From: PMG-095 sp049324695
GTDB lineage: Bacteria > Myxococcota_A > Polyangia > Polyangiales > Polyangiaceae
Direction of reading: 5' to 3'
Length of the DNA: 64,000 nt
Assembly: GCA_049324695.1 (NCBI GenBank)
Contig: JBMOMJ010000056.1
Coordinates: 124,001-188,000, forward strand
Each line of letters begins with the position of its first letter. The first letter of the stretch is position 1. Shown here piece after piece: positions 54,438 through 63,899 of the stretch. A program made the position numbers and the translations under genes. The notes beneath the pieces were generated by a model. That model had not been told where the DNA came from. It ran no database searches and worked only from the letters and a program-made list of their open reading frames with translations.

Positions 54438-55202
54438 ATGCCGCCGTCCAAACGCAAGGGCCGCGATCTGCGCACATTGCGCCCGGTCGAAATGACTCTC
54501 GGCTTCCACCGCTTCGCGGAGGGCTCCGTGTTGTACCGCTCCGGCGGCACGCTCGTGCTCTGCACCGCGTCCATCGACGACTGCGTGCCCGAATTTCTGA
54601 CCGGCAAGCAGCAGGGCTGGCTCACGGCTGAGTATCAGATGCACCCGCGCGCCAACCCGCGACGGCGTGAGAACCGCGATGGGCGCGAGCGACCGTTGGG
54701 CGGCCGCACCCGCGAAATTCAGCGGTTAATCGGGCGTGCGCTGCGTTCAGCAATCGATCTTTCGCGCTTCGGCGAGCGCACGATTTCAATCGACTGCGAC
54801 GTGCTGGAGGCCGACGGTGGGACTCGCACGGCGTCGGTGACGGGCGGCTTCGTTGCCGTCGCGGCAGCGCTCGATGCGCTGACTAAGCGGGGTGTGCTGC
54901 GCGGACCCGTGCTGCGCGATCAAGTTGCTGCCATCAGCGTGGGGCACGTCGACGGCGAGTTGGCGCTCGACCTTTGCTACGCGGAGGATTCGTCGGCGCG
55001 CGTCGACTTGAATCTGGTTGCGACGCAAGCCGGAGCCATCGTTGAGATTCAAGGCACCGCCGAGGGCGAAGCCGTTCCACGTCGCGACGTCGACGGGATG
55101 GTGGATTTGGGATTGGAGGGCATCGCGGAGCTCTGTCGCCTGCAGCGCGAGCAGCTCGCAAATGCCGGAATTTCCTTGGATTCTCTGTTGGTTCGGCGCT
55201 AG
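54438..55202 (+). CDS. rph: Ribonuclease PH
   Basis: The 254-residue phosphorolytic exonuclease trims the 3' ends of tRNA precursors. Family segments are SGGTLVLCTASIDD, the GWLTAEYQMHP start of the RNase PH core, RTREIQRLIGRALRSA with phosphate-binding arginines, CDVLEADGGTRTASVTGG and the D residues of GHVDGELALDLCYAEDS. The C-terminal GLEGIAELCRLQREQL helix is normal. It ends by overlapping the following convergent gene by four bases. Confidence 0.95.
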   Translation: MPPSKRKGRDLRTLRPVEMTLGFHRFAEGSVLYRSGGTLVLCTASIDDCVPEFLTGKQQGWLTAEYQMHPRANPRRRENRDGRERPLGGRTREIQRLIGRALRSAIDLSRFGERTISIDCDVLEADGGTRTASVTGGFVAVAAALDALTKRGVLRGPVLRDQVAAISVGHVDGELALDLCYAEDSSARVDLNLVATQAGAIVEIQGTAEGEAVPRRDVDGMVDLGLEGIAELCRLQREQLANAGISLDSLLVRR

Positions 55203-55642
55203 CGCGCGAGCGAGCGGCCCACCAAGCGATCGAGCCGCTCCATGGCTCCGCGCACCCCGAACAACGCCGACTCGTCTGCCGGCAGCACGGGCCCGAGCGC
55301 AACCGACGCGGTGATTGCACACAGATTCAGCAGAGCCGGCGTCTCCTCGTCCGGCTCGATGCTCCAAACGTGCGCACAACGACTGGCCAGGGCAGCCATC
55401 CCCCCAGCTCGGCTGCGCTCTTCAGCGCGCGTTGCCGCTTCGAGATCGTCCGAGCTGGTCGTGCGGCTTTCGATCGAGAAGTCGCCCGCGTAGCCGCGCC
55501 GTTCGCTGCGGATCCGCACACGCAACCTGTGCGGCGCAGGTTGCTCCAAGATCTCGAGCGAGCCTTCGAAATAGCGCGTCGCGTTTTTGACTAGTTGCGC
55601 CGGATCGGGGCGTTCGACTTGCGCGAAGACGCGGTACGCCAT
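55199..55642 (-). CDS. Hypothetical protein
   Basis: From ATG 55642 the protein has 147 residues, convergent with rph and overlapping it by four bases. It has no signal or membrane segment. Strands in MAYRVFAQVERPDPAQLVKN and HRLRVRIRSERRGYAGDFSIES alternate with helices (AATRAEERSRAGGMAALASR). The C-terminal part VRGAMERLDRLVGRSLAR is helical. I do not recognise the family; it may be a small alpha/beta protein of unknown role. Confidence 0.6.
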   Translation of the reverse strand: MAYRVFAQVERPDPAQLVKNATRYFEGSLEILEQPAPHRLRVRIRSERRGYAGDFSIESRTTSSDDLEAATRAEERSRAGGMAALASRCAHVWSIEPDEETPALLNLCAITASVALGPVLPADESALFGVRGAMERLDRLVGRSLAR

Positions 55643-55667
55643 CACGCAAGTCTAGCCCGCCTTGCGC

Positions 55668-57221
55668 TCAGAACAGGTACATCAAGCGCAAACGGCCGCT
55701 GATCGAGGTGTCGCTCGATGGCTGTACGCCGCCCGTGCTCGGTGCGTAATCCGCCTTGGCGTACGCGCCCACGAACTTGATGAACAGCTGATCAATCACC
55801 AACGCCTGCACAGCGCCGAACGCCTGAAAGTGCCCGAATTCACCGTGCTCGCCGCGCTCGTTTTCCTGTGTGTCGTCTTTGCGAGTGTAGTTCACGCCCA
55901 CACCCAAGATCACGGGATCTACGATGCGCGCGTTGGCGAAACCACCAAGGCTATACTGGTCGATGCTTCCCTGCAGGTCCTTGCTGCCCTGCGCGTTGAT
56001 CACGTCGGTGTTGAGATAAGCGGCGTTCACGCCGACCTCAAAGCGCGGATCCAGAATGACTTGCACCGCGCCGCCACCGCCACGCTTCTTGGAGTCGAGC
56101 TTGTTGGTTTCAACGTTCGACTTGATGATCTGGTACTCGAGCGCGCCCTTCACTTTGACTATGCCAAAGTCGAGGATCGCCGCCGGACGCACGCCCATCT
56201 CGTTGGAGTCACCCGCGTAACCCACCTGAGTGAGCAACTCCGCTCGCAAAAAGCGCGTCGGATACACGTGAAACGCGAGGTTTCCCCAGCCTTGCGGGCG
56301 ATCCCACAGCACCGTCACGCCGTAAATGTCCACCGGCGCACGCGTCTGCCCCAAGGCGTAGGCACCTCGGCGCTCAAGCGTGTTCAGGTCCAGACCCATG
56401 CCCAGGTGATAAATTTCCCAGGCCTGAAAGCGGCCGGCCTGGACGTCCCACTTGTTCCAGCTGCCCGCTCGGATCCACAAGTCATCCGTGCGCATCGCGT
56501 GCGCCGGCAGCGAAGTGCCGTCTTCGCTGTTCGACGCAACCAGCTCGCCCTGCCCTTGCACGAACAGGTTGCCCTTCGTGTAGGTCGGCGTCGCGCGCAA
56601 GGTAAAGCGACCCTGATGTAGCCAGTAGTTCGCGTCGTGCTGCGATGGATCTTCGGTTTTTACGGATTGAAAACTGCTGTCGACCCACGCCGAACCCGAA
56701 ATCCCGAGCTGCGTGCGCGGCACGCCCGTTTGAAATGGCGACGTCGGCCATTGCAAGCCGTGGAACGTGAGCCAGAGCGAGCCGCCATAGATGCCGCGAA
56801 CTGGCTCGCTCGGATAGGCTTCCGGCGGCAAGCGCGCGATGTTGCCTGGAGGCGCCGGGATGGTGCCGGGCGTATCTCCTTCTGGGGAACCTGCTACGGG
56901 CGGAGCCTTGGCGGGCGGTTCCTCGGCCTTGGGTGGGCCACTGTCCGTTTTGCCTTCGGCTTCTGCGCTCGCAGTGCCAGCTTCGGTGCTGGCCCCCACC
57001 GACGCCGCGCCGCTGCCTTCAGCTTTGGCATCCGCATCTTTGGCTTTGTCGCCCTCCGCGGCATCGGTTCTAGCCGGAGGATCCGCGGCGTGCGCGAGGC
57101 TTGCGCTCGTGAGACCGAGCAATGCCACCAGCGGCAACGAAGTGGTTTTGAATCCTACCCCACGCAGGATAGTCGTCGGGCGCATCCCGCGGCGCGTCGG
57201 CCGCTCATTTGCACTTTGCAT
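55668..57221 (-). CDS. Outer-membrane beta-barrel (porin-like) protein
   Basis: The 517-residue protein has a signal ending near LAHAAD, an Ala/Glu/Lys-rich linker to about residue 140, then repeated amphipathic strands (GSLWLTFHGLQWPTSPFQTG, WDVQAGRFQAWEIYHLGMGL, LGVGVNYTRKDDTQ). It ends in LRLMYLF, a terminal-phenylalanine strand used for outer-membrane insertion. The gene lies seven bases after the beta-glucosidase on the same strand, so it may take up the products or substrates of that enzyme. The family is not certain. Confidence 0.8.
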   Translation of the reverse strand: MQSANERPTRRGMRPTTILRGVGFKTTSLPLVALLGLTSASLAHAADPPARTDAAEGDKAKDADAKAEGSGAASVGASTEAGTASAEAEGKTDSGPPKAEEPPAKAPPVAGSPEGDTPGTIPAPPGNIARLPPEAYPSEPVRGIYGGSLWLTFHGLQWPTSPFQTGVPRTQLGISGSAWVDSSFQSVKTEDPSQHDANYWLHQGRFTLRATPTYTKGNLFVQGQGELVASNSEDGTSLPAHAMRTDDLWIRAGSWNKWDVQAGRFQAWEIYHLGMGLDLNTLERRGAYALGQTRAPVDIYGVTVLWDRPQGWGNLAFHVYPTRFLRAELLTQVGYAGDSNEMGVRPAAILDFGIVKVKGALEYQIIKSNVETNKLDSKKRGGGGAVQVILDPRFEVGVNAAYLNTDVINAQGSKDLQGSIDQYSLGGFANARIVDPVILGVGVNYTRKDDTQENERGEHGEFGHFQAFGAVQALVIDQLFIKFVGAYAKADYAPSTGGVQPSSDTSISGRLRLMYLF

Positions 57222-57228
57222 CGTCGAT

Positions 57229-59814
57229 CTACTTCAGGGTGACGGTGTCTTTGAGCATCAAGTTGTTCGCGTTCGAACCCACGGCGATTTGGATCTGGCC
57301 CGTGGGAGCCGTCCACGCCTTGGCGGTCTGGTCATAGTACTTGAGGTCCGAAACGCGGAGCGGAATCGTAACCGGCTTGCCCTGACCGGGATCGAGCGAA
57401 ACGCGTGCAAAGCCCTTCAGCTCTTTGGCGGGGTGTCGGACGGTCGCACCGGGATACGAAACGAAGAGGAACACCACCTCGTCGCCCTTCACGGTGCCGG
57501 TATTCTTCACGTCTACCTTCACGTTGATGACACCGTTCTTGGTCACGTCCGTGCAAGGCACCTGCAGGTTGGAATACTCGTAGCTCGTGTAGCTGAGGCC
57601 GTGGCCGAATGGGTACAGTGGCGCGATGGCCTTGTTATCGAACCAGCGATAGCCGAGGTAGTAGTCCATCGTGGTGACGCCACCGGAGCTGAAAGTCGGC
57701 TCGTCGTTCCACGACTTGGGCCAGGTAATCGGCAATTTGCCGCTGAAATTGGCGTCGCCGAACAAGAGCTGACCCAGCGCTTTGCCGCCGACTTGGCCGG
57801 GGTACCAAGCCATGACCACGGCCTTCACCGAGTTGAGCCAAGGCATGTCGATGACGCTGCCGCCCTCGAGCACGACCACCATGGGCTTGTTGAGCGCCGC
57901 GAGCGAGGTGATGAGCGCATCTTGAAGCTTGGGTCCGTTGACGACCTTGCCGTCGAGCGCGAAGCTCGAGCGATCACCGGCGCCGGTGTACTCCTCGCCT
58001 TCGTCTTGCGGCGTCAGGCCGGCGACGGCCACGATGAAGTCAGCGTCGGCAGCCGCCGTGGCGCTATTGCCGCTCACCACCGTGATGCCAGAGCCAGCGG
58101 CAGCTTGAATGCCTGCAAACGGACCGGAGCTCTTGGCTGGATCGGATAAGACACGACTGCTGCCAAGGTCGCCGGTGCGGATATCCGTCGCGAACTTGTG
58201 CACGGTATTGCCGCCGTTCACAACCTTGCTGTCGGTGTTAGTACACTTGTACGGAACCTCCGCACCGATAACAGCGATCTTCTTCACAGTGCGGGGTATC
58301 GGCAGCGTTTTCTCATCGTTCTTGAGCAGCACCATGCTCTTCACGGCGGCTTCTTGTGCCAAGATGAGGTGCGCCGCGTTGTTCTCGATCGAGCCGCTTG
58401 CGCTCAGGGTGGTTGTCGGCGTCTTCAGGCCGCCTACCGAGTTCGTGCTGTTGACCTTGAAACGGAACTTCTGAGTCAAGATGCGCGTCGCCGAGGTCGT
58501 CAGATCCTGCACCGTCAGCTTGGAGCTCGTCGTGTTGTTGACGAGCTCAGTGAAGTTCAGGTTCCAAGGGAGCTCGATATCGAGGCCCGCTTGTACGGCA
58601 CCTTGCGCGTTGGTCGCGCGCGTCGTTGGGCTCGGCAAACCTTGCGAGAAGGTCTTTTGGTCCGGCGGCATGGCCCACCAATCGGTGAGCACGAAACCCT
58701 TGAAGCCGTACTGGGTACGCAGAATGTCGTTCAGGAGCAGCTTGTTCTGCGTGCACTTGGCCGCAGTGCCGCTACCCACCTTCACCTGATTGTAGGCTGC
58801 CATTACGCATGCAACGCCGCCCTCTTGAATAACCGTGCCGAAGTGGCGCACGTACATTTCCTGAAGTGTTTGGTCGTCGGCGATGGCGGCGACCTGGCTT
58901 GAGCGCGCCTCCTCGATGTTGTTGGCTGCGTAGTGCTTCACGCAGGCGGGTATGTATTGCTGCACCCCAACGGTGAAAGCGGAGCCCATGCGTCCGAGCA
59001 GGAAGGGGTCCTCGCCGTATGTCTCCTGCGCGCGCCCCCATGCGGGGTGGCGCAAGATATTGATAGCCGGCGCGAGCATGATGTTGCCACCTGAAGCCAG
59101 CGTTTCATCGCCGATAGCGGCACCCACGCGCAGCTCGAGGTCGAGATCGAACGAAGCACCGCGTGCGATTGGCACTGGAAAAGCCGTCGAAAAGGATTCC
59201 TTGTCGCGTGCGATAGCGTCGAGGTTCACACCGCGTGGCCCGTCGCGGAACTTGAAGCCCGCGACGCCTTTGCTGGTATTCGTTGGCTGGGAGAAGATGT
59301 CGTTCCAGTTGAGGTTGGTTTCAGAGCCGTAGGGGTTTCCCTGCATCTGCTGGGCTTTCTCCGCAGTGCTCAACGTATTGACCAGCGACGTAACCGCGCC
59401 TGCAACCGAAGCATCCTGCTGATAACCCGGCATGTACGCGTCGCTGTACGAAGCGTCGCCGCACGACATCTTCGTTGTCATCTGGCCGGTGCCGCCCGCG
59501 TCCATCGAGCCACCGTTGCTGTTGCTGTTGCCGGAGGTGTTGTTGCTGCCGCCGCTGGTCGAGTTGGATCCTCCGGAGGAGCTGTTGCTGCCGCCTTGTG
59601 GAGTCGACGAGCCACCGTTGCTCGAGTTGATTCCACCGCCGGGGTTGGTACCACCCGAATTCCCATTCGAGGTCATCCCCCCTTGGCCCGTCGACGTCGT
59701 GTTGCCGCCGCCGTTTGAACCGGGGTTGGGGTTCGAATGCCCGCACGCAGCGGCGAAAGCCAAGGCCGATAACGCAACGTGAATCGAATAAGAGGAGTGG
59801 CCGAGCTTAGTCAT
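57229..59814 (-). CDS. GH3 beta-glucosidase lipoprotein
   Basis: From ATG 59814, with AGGGAAAC upstream, the protein has 861 residues. Lipobox AAAC (C24) is followed by a Gly/Ser/Asn linker (about 30-115), placing the enzyme on the outer surface or in the periplasm. The GH3 fold is clear: RDGPRGVN, PAINILRHPAWGRAQETYGEDPFLLG (shown in part: GRAQETYGEDPFLLG), KHYAANN, and the nucleophile D378 in VLTDWWAM. The (beta/alpha)6 sandwich domain and a C-terminal Fn3-like domain (GVINVKVDVKNTGTVKGDEV) follow. It hydrolyses terminal beta-glucosyl or related units of oligosaccharides. Length and order are normal for the family. Confidence 0.93.
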   Translation of the reverse strand: MTKLGHSSYSIHVALSALAFAAACGHSNPNPGSNGGGNTTSTGQGGMTSNGNSGGTNPGGGINSSNGGSSTPQGGSNSSSGGSNSTSGGSNNTSGNSNSNGGSMDAGGTGQMTTKMSCGDASYSDAYMPGYQQDASVAGAVTSLVNTLSTAEKAQQMQGNPYGSETNLNWNDIFSQPTNTSKGVAGFKFRDGPRGVNLDAIARDKESFSTAFPVPIARGASFDLDLELRVGAAIGDETLASGGNIMLAPAINILRHPAWGRAQETYGEDPFLLGRMGSAFTVGVQQYIPACVKHYAANNIEEARSSQVAAIADDQTLQEMYVRHFGTVIQEGGVACVMAAYNQVKVGSGTAAKCTQNKLLLNDILRTQYGFKGFVLTDWWAMPPDQKTFSQGLPSPTTRATNAQGAVQAGLDIELPWNLNFTELVNNTTSSKLTVQDLTTSATRILTQKFRFKVNSTNSVGGLKTPTTTLSASGSIENNAAHLILAQEAAVKSMVLLKNDEKTLPIPRTVKKIAVIGAEVPYKCTNTDSKVVNGGNTVHKFATDIRTGDLGSSRVLSDPAKSSGPFAGIQAAAGSGITVVSGNSATAAADADFIVAVAGLTPQDEGEEYTGAGDRSSFALDGKVVNGPKLQDALITSLAALNKPMVVVLEGGSVIDMPWLNSVKAVVMAWYPGQVGGKALGQLLFGDANFSGKLPITWPKSWNDEPTFSSGGVTTMDYYLGYRWFDNKAIAPLYPFGHGLSYTSYEYSNLQVPCTDVTKNGVINVKVDVKNTGTVKGDEVVFLFVSYPGATVRHPAKELKGFARVSLDPGQGKPVTIPLRVSDLKYYDQTAKAWTAPTGQIQIAVGSNANNLMLKDTVTLK

Positions 59815-59916
59815 GCAAGTTTCCCTGTCACAGGCCGCGCAGCGCCGGTTGAAGGAGTATCCTGCGCGGGGTGCGCTCCACCCGACGCAAGCCACCAATG
59901 TATACGCTGAAAAAGC

Positions 59917-59930
59917 GGGAACCGCTTCCA
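59917..59930. promoter_or_regulatory. LacI-family operator-like palindrome
   Basis: GGGAACCGCTTCCA matches the LacI/catabolite operator consensus TGGAAACGTTTCCA at 11 of 14 bases, with a central CG. A TATACA element lies at 59899-59904 on the minus strand, just downstream, so the site would cover the -35 side of a promoter for the beta-glucosidase gene 103 bases away. Confidence 0.5.
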
Positions 59931-59958
59931 GATCTCGCGTCTAGAATCTTTTAATATC

Positions 59959-60270
59959 ATGGTCTCACACGAACACGACGAGCAGAGCCAAGGCGTTCGC
60001 TTCGAGCTGCGCTTGTGCTCCTCCGATGAACACGCAGCGAGCTACTCAGTGTCCGTGCGCGCGCAGGGTTCCGAATGGGTGGGGGATGTGCACCTCACGC
60101 CTCCGGCGGGTGATGTTGCATTCCAGTTCGCAGCGGGTGAACCACCAGCTCCGTGCCTGAGCATCGTGCGCGCCGCCGTGCGCGCCATTTATCGTGAGCA
60201 CGAGCGAGCGGGCTTTCCGCGGCGCGTCACTCGCTGGCGTCCGCTACCTTCGGCGATCGAGCCGACATGA
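59959..60270 (+). CDS. Small hypothetical protein
   Basis: The 103-residue protein has no signal and an alpha/beta pattern (VRFELRLCSSDEHAASYSVS, GDVHLTPPAGDVAFQFAAGE, then a helix IVRAAVRAIYREHERAG). Its stop overlaps the start of the next gene as ATGA, so it belongs to a three-gene operon. I do not recognise a family. Confidence 0.65.
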   Translation: MVSHEHDEQSQGVRFELRLCSSDEHAASYSVSVRAQGSEWVGDVHLTPPAGDVAFQFAAGEPPAPCLSIVRAAVRAIYREHERAGFPRRVTRWRPLPSAIEPT

Positions 60271-61070
60271 CGGGAGCGCCGGCGCCCAGCGAAATCGTGA
60301 CTTTGCTCACGGATTTCGGCGTTTCAGACCCGTTCGTGGGGGTCATGAAGGGGGTCATGTTGAACGAGCACGCGGGGCTGCGCTTGGTCGACATTTCACA
60401 CGCCGTTCCACCGCAAGACATCGAGCTCGCCGAGTTCTGGTTGCGAACGAGTCATCACTGGTTCCCCGCCGGTAGCGTGCACCTTTGCGTAGTTGATCCA
60501 GGGGTTGGGAGCGATCGCGCGGCGCTCGCAGTGTGCGCGCATGAGCAGTATTTCGTCGCGCCCGACAACGGTGTGCTCAGCGGAGTCATTCGAAGTGACA
60601 CACGGGCAGCGGTGCGACGCATCGACGCCGCTGAGCTTGGCATCGAGCTTCCAAGCCGCACATTTCATGGTCGCGACTTGTTCGCCCGCGTGGCGTCACG
60701 CCTCGCCAGCCAAAAACTTCAATTCGCGAGCATCGGGCCGACGGCGCAGCCAGTGCTTTTGCCTGAGCGCCCGGCGCTGCGCTCGCCAGACGAACTCGTT
60801 GGGCGTGTCATTGCGGTGGATCATTTCGGAAATCTCATCAGTAATTTGCCCGGCGCGTGGCTGGAAGCGTCGGACATCGCCGTCGAAATCGCCGGCCGCA
60901 AGCTGCGGCGTGTTGGCACCTACGCCGAGGCCGAAGTTGCGGAGTGCGTGGCTCTGATATCGTCATTCGATACGCTCGAGGTTGCGGTGCGAAACGGTCA
61001 CGCAGCGAACTTATTGGGAGTGGGGCGCGACGCCGAGCTGCGCGTCGTTCGGCAGAGGAGGGCGACTTGA
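60267..61070 (+). CDS. SAM hydroxide adenosyltransferase (DUF62)
   Basis: The 267-residue enzyme belongs to the fluorinase/chlorinase-like family that attacks the 5' carbon of S-adenosylmethionine. Typical segments are LLTDFGVSDPFVGVMKGV, VVDPGVGSDR, the APDNGVLS stretch, TFHGRDLFA and AVDHFGNLISNLPG. Most members use hydroxide, giving adenosine and methionine; the residues that would allow halide cannot be judged without alignment. It is coupled to both neighbours (ATGA before it, TTGA after it). Confidence 0.88.
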   Translation: MTGAPAPSEIVTLLTDFGVSDPFVGVMKGVMLNEHAGLRLVDISHAVPPQDIELAEFWLRTSHHWFPAGSVHLCVVDPGVGSDRAALAVCAHEQYFVAPDNGVLSGVIRSDTRAAVRRIDAAELGIELPSRTFHGRDLFARVASRLASQKLQFASIGPTAQPVLLPERPALRSPDELVGRVIAVDHFGNLISNLPGAWLEASDIAVEIAGRKLRRVGTYAEAEVAECVALISSFDTLEVAVRNGHAANLLGVGRDAELRVVRQRRAT

Positions 61071-63898
61071 GTCTACGTGCATCGTTTGGCCAGTTCGTGG
61101 TTGCCCTTGTGCTCGCTGGTTGCGGTGCGGCACCGAGGGCCAGCGTGAACGCCAAGGCGCCCACGGCGCGCCCCGAGGCACCGCTCACTCCGGCTCAGCA
61201 CGTGGAACGGGGCGAGCGAACCTTACGAACTAGCGAATATGCCGCCGCCGAAGCTCACTTTCGCGGCGCGCTCAGTGGTTCGACCGCCGCTCGAGCCAAC
61301 CTGGGCCTCGCGCGGGTGCTGCTCGTCACGGGCCGTTTCGAAGAGGCCGTGAGCGCTGCGCGCGCTGCTCAATCCGCCGGTGAGTTCGTCGAGCACGCTC
61401 GAGTAACAGCGGCCGAAGCACTGTTTCGCGCCGGACGCCTCGACGACGCCAAAGCGGAGCTCGCGCCGCTTGCGGCAGAGCCGAACGCACGGCGCGCGAA
61501 GCTCTTGCTCGGGGAGCTCGAGTTGCAATCCGGCCAACGCAAGCGCGCCGAGCCGCTCTTCATGTCCTTGATCGAGGACTACAACGAAGAGCGCATCACC
61601 GAGAAGGATGCTGACGGGCTGTTGCGTGCCGCGCGCGCGGCGTGGCTGCTGCGGAGCCCGCGTGACGCCAACACATTGTTCACGGCCGCGGAGCGACAAT
61701 CGCCAGGAAACGCCGAACTTTTGCTGTTGCGAGCACAGCTTTTCCTCGAAAAGTACGATCCGGCGAACGCCGAGCAAGTGCTCAAGGAGGTGCTCGAAAC
61801 TGCGCCCAAGCACCCCGAGGCGCTCACCTTACTCGCGCAGGTGCGGCTCGATCAGGCGCTCGACTTCGACGAAGCCGAGCGGCTGGCGCTCGCGGCGCTC
61901 GCCATCAATCCGCGCTTGGCACAGGCGCACTTCGTGCTCGCCGGCATCGCGCTGCGCGATATGGAGCTCGAAAAAGCCGATCGCGAGATCGATGCCGGGC
62001 TCAAGACGATGCCGCGCGACTTGGACTTGCTCAGTCTGCGCGCGGTGGTGCGCTTTCTGGCTGACGACCGCGCCGGTTTCGAGCGCACCAAGCGCGCGGT
62101 GCTCGAGCTGAACCCAGAGTACAGCCGACTTTACGCGATTCTGGGTGAATACGCCGACTGGGAGCACCGCTACGACGAAATCGTGGTGTTGATGCGCGAA
62201 GCCTTGGTCATCGACAAGGAAGACGCCGGCGCGCTCGCGCAGCTCGGCCTCAATTTGATTCGCGCAGGCAAAGAGCGCGAAGGAGTTTCGGAGCTGAGTC
62301 GCGCCTTCGCGCTCGATGCGTACAACGTGCGTGTCTACAACACGCTCGGTCTCTTCGATACTCTCATTCCCAAAAGCTACGTGAGCGTGAGCTCGCCGCG
62401 TTTCAGCATTCGCTACCACAAGGATGATCGGGCGATTCTCGAACGCTACGTGCCGGCTTTGCTCGAGCGCGCGTTCGACGCCATGCGCGTGAGCTATGAC
62501 TTCACGCCGGAAACGCCGATTGGCATCGAGCTCTACGCGGAACGCGAGAGCTTCGCGGTGCGGACCAGCGGTTTGCCGCAAACGGCAATTCAGGGCGTTT
62601 GCTTCGGCCGCACGTTGGCCGCGATGAGCCCACAAAGGGAGTCGTTTAACCTGGGAATGACGCTGTGGCACGAGCTCTCGCACGTGTTCCACATTCAGCT
62701 CTCGAAGGCGCGTGTGCCGCGCTGGTTCACTGAAGGGCTTGCCGAGTACGAAACCCTCGTCACTCGCCCGGAGTGGTCGCGCCAACACGATCCGGAGCTT
62801 TATGAGATGATGCGCGTTGGTAAGCTGCCCAGCGTGGGTCGCATGAGTCGCGCCTTCACGCGCGCGGAAGCGCTCAGCGACATCGCTACGGCCTACTATG
62901 CTTCCACCAAGATCGTGGAAATGCTGGCGCGCGATCATGGTCGCCCCAAGATCGCACGCATGTTGCGTTTGTGGGGCGAAGGCCGGCGCACCGAAGAGGT
63001 ATTTGGGCAAGCGCTCGGCGCCACCCCGGACGGCATCGACCAGCGCTTTCGCGAGTACCTGAAGCAAACGCTTTCGCGCTACGACCAGCAATTCGTCCCG
63101 ATTTCGCGTACCCGCTCGCGCGAGCTGTTGGAGACGGCGGCCAAGTCGACGCCGAAAGATCAGGCTTTGTGGCTAGAGGTAGCGCTGTCGCGTTTGAACG
63201 CAGGTGACTTGAAGGGCAGCGCCAAGGCCATCGCGCAGGTGCTGGCTCAGGATCCGAAGAATCCACAGGCCCGCTTCATGTCCGCGCGCATCGCTTCCGA
63301 GCGCGACGACAAGCAGGCAGCGAACAGCGAGCTACGGCAGCTCCTGAAGGACGGCGTGGACGGCTACGCCATTCACGTTGCGCTCGGCGATTTGGCGCGG
63401 GCGCGTGGCGACAGTGCTTCGGCGCGCGCGGCATTCGAGCAGGCTGCGCGCCTCGATCCGACGCAATCGGAGCCGCTCATCGCGCTCGCCGACATCGCAG
63501 CCACCGAAAAGGTGTGGGATGACGAGCTCGAAAAGTTGGAGAAGCTCGCGCCGCTCTCGGCGCATTCACCCGCCGTTTACCGGCGTTTGCTAACGGCTCT
63601 GATCGCGAAGAAGCGATACGCCGACGCCGTGCGGGTTGGTGAATCCGCCATCTACTCCGACATCAACGGGCTCGACACACACGTGCTCTTTGCGCAAGCG
63701 CTGGAAGCGAACGGCGACACCAAGCGTGCCGTGTTCGAGCTCGAGAGCGCGCTCTTGTGCCCGGGTGAAGCCAAGCAGCTCGCCGACGTGCACGCTCGCC
63801 TCGCCGAGCTGTTCGAGAAGACGAAGCGTCCGGCGGAGGTCAAACGTCACAAGTTAGAAGCTGTTCGGTTGCTGCAAGAAGCGCCGAAAACCCAGTAG
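61067..63898 (+). CDS. TPR-peptidase MA lipoprotein
   Basis: From TTG 61067, which overlaps the previous stop and has AGGAGGG upstream, the protein has 943 residues. The signal ends in lipobox LAGC. Several TPR units (e.g. ERGERTLRTSEYAAAEAHFRGAL) flank a peptidase MA (gluzincin) domain with zinc site H535-E-L-S-H539 in LWHELSHVFHI and the third ligand in FTEGLAEY. More TPR units follow. The lipid anchor and TPR repeats suggest an envelope protease or protease-like scaffold. The substrate is unknown. An upstream extension to 60857 overlaps the DUF62 gene out of frame and is rejected. Confidence 0.85.
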   Translation: MSLRASFGQFVVALVLAGCGAAPRASVNAKAPTARPEAPLTPAQHVERGERTLRTSEYAAAEAHFRGALSGSTAARANLGLARVLLVTGRFEEAVSAARAAQSAGEFVEHARVTAAEALFRAGRLDDAKAELAPLAAEPNARRAKLLLGELELQSGQRKRAEPLFMSLIEDYNEERITEKDADGLLRAARAAWLLRSPRDANTLFTAAERQSPGNAELLLLRAQLFLEKYDPANAEQVLKEVLETAPKHPEALTLLAQVRLDQALDFDEAERLALAALAINPRLAQAHFVLAGIALRDMELEKADREIDAGLKTMPRDLDLLSLRAVVRFLADDRAGFERTKRAVLELNPEYSRLYAILGEYADWEHRYDEIVVLMREALVIDKEDAGALAQLGLNLIRAGKEREGVSELSRAFALDAYNVRVYNTLGLFDTLIPKSYVSVSSPRFSIRYHKDDRAILERYVPALLERAFDAMRVSYDFTPETPIGIELYAERESFAVRTSGLPQTAIQGVCFGRTLAAMSPQRESFNLGMTLWHELSHVFHIQLSKARVPRWFTEGLAEYETLVTRPEWSRQHDPELYEMMRVGKLPSVGRMSRAFTRAEALSDIATAYYASTKIVEMLARDHGRPKIARMLRLWGEGRRTEEVFGQALGATPDGIDQRFREYLKQTLSRYDQQFVPISRTRSRELLETAAKSTPKDQALWLEVALSRLNAGDLKGSAKAIAQVLAQDPKNPQARFMSARIASERDDKQAANSELRQLLKDGVDGYAIHVALGDLARARGDSASARAAFEQAARLDPTQSEPLIALADIAATEKVWDDELEKLEKLAPLSAHSPAVYRRLLTALIAKKRYADAVRVGESAIYSDINGLDTHVLFAQALEANGDTKRAVFELESALLCPGEAKQLADVHARLAELFEKTKRPAEVKRHKLEAVRLLQEAPKTQ

Positions 63899-63899
63899 C

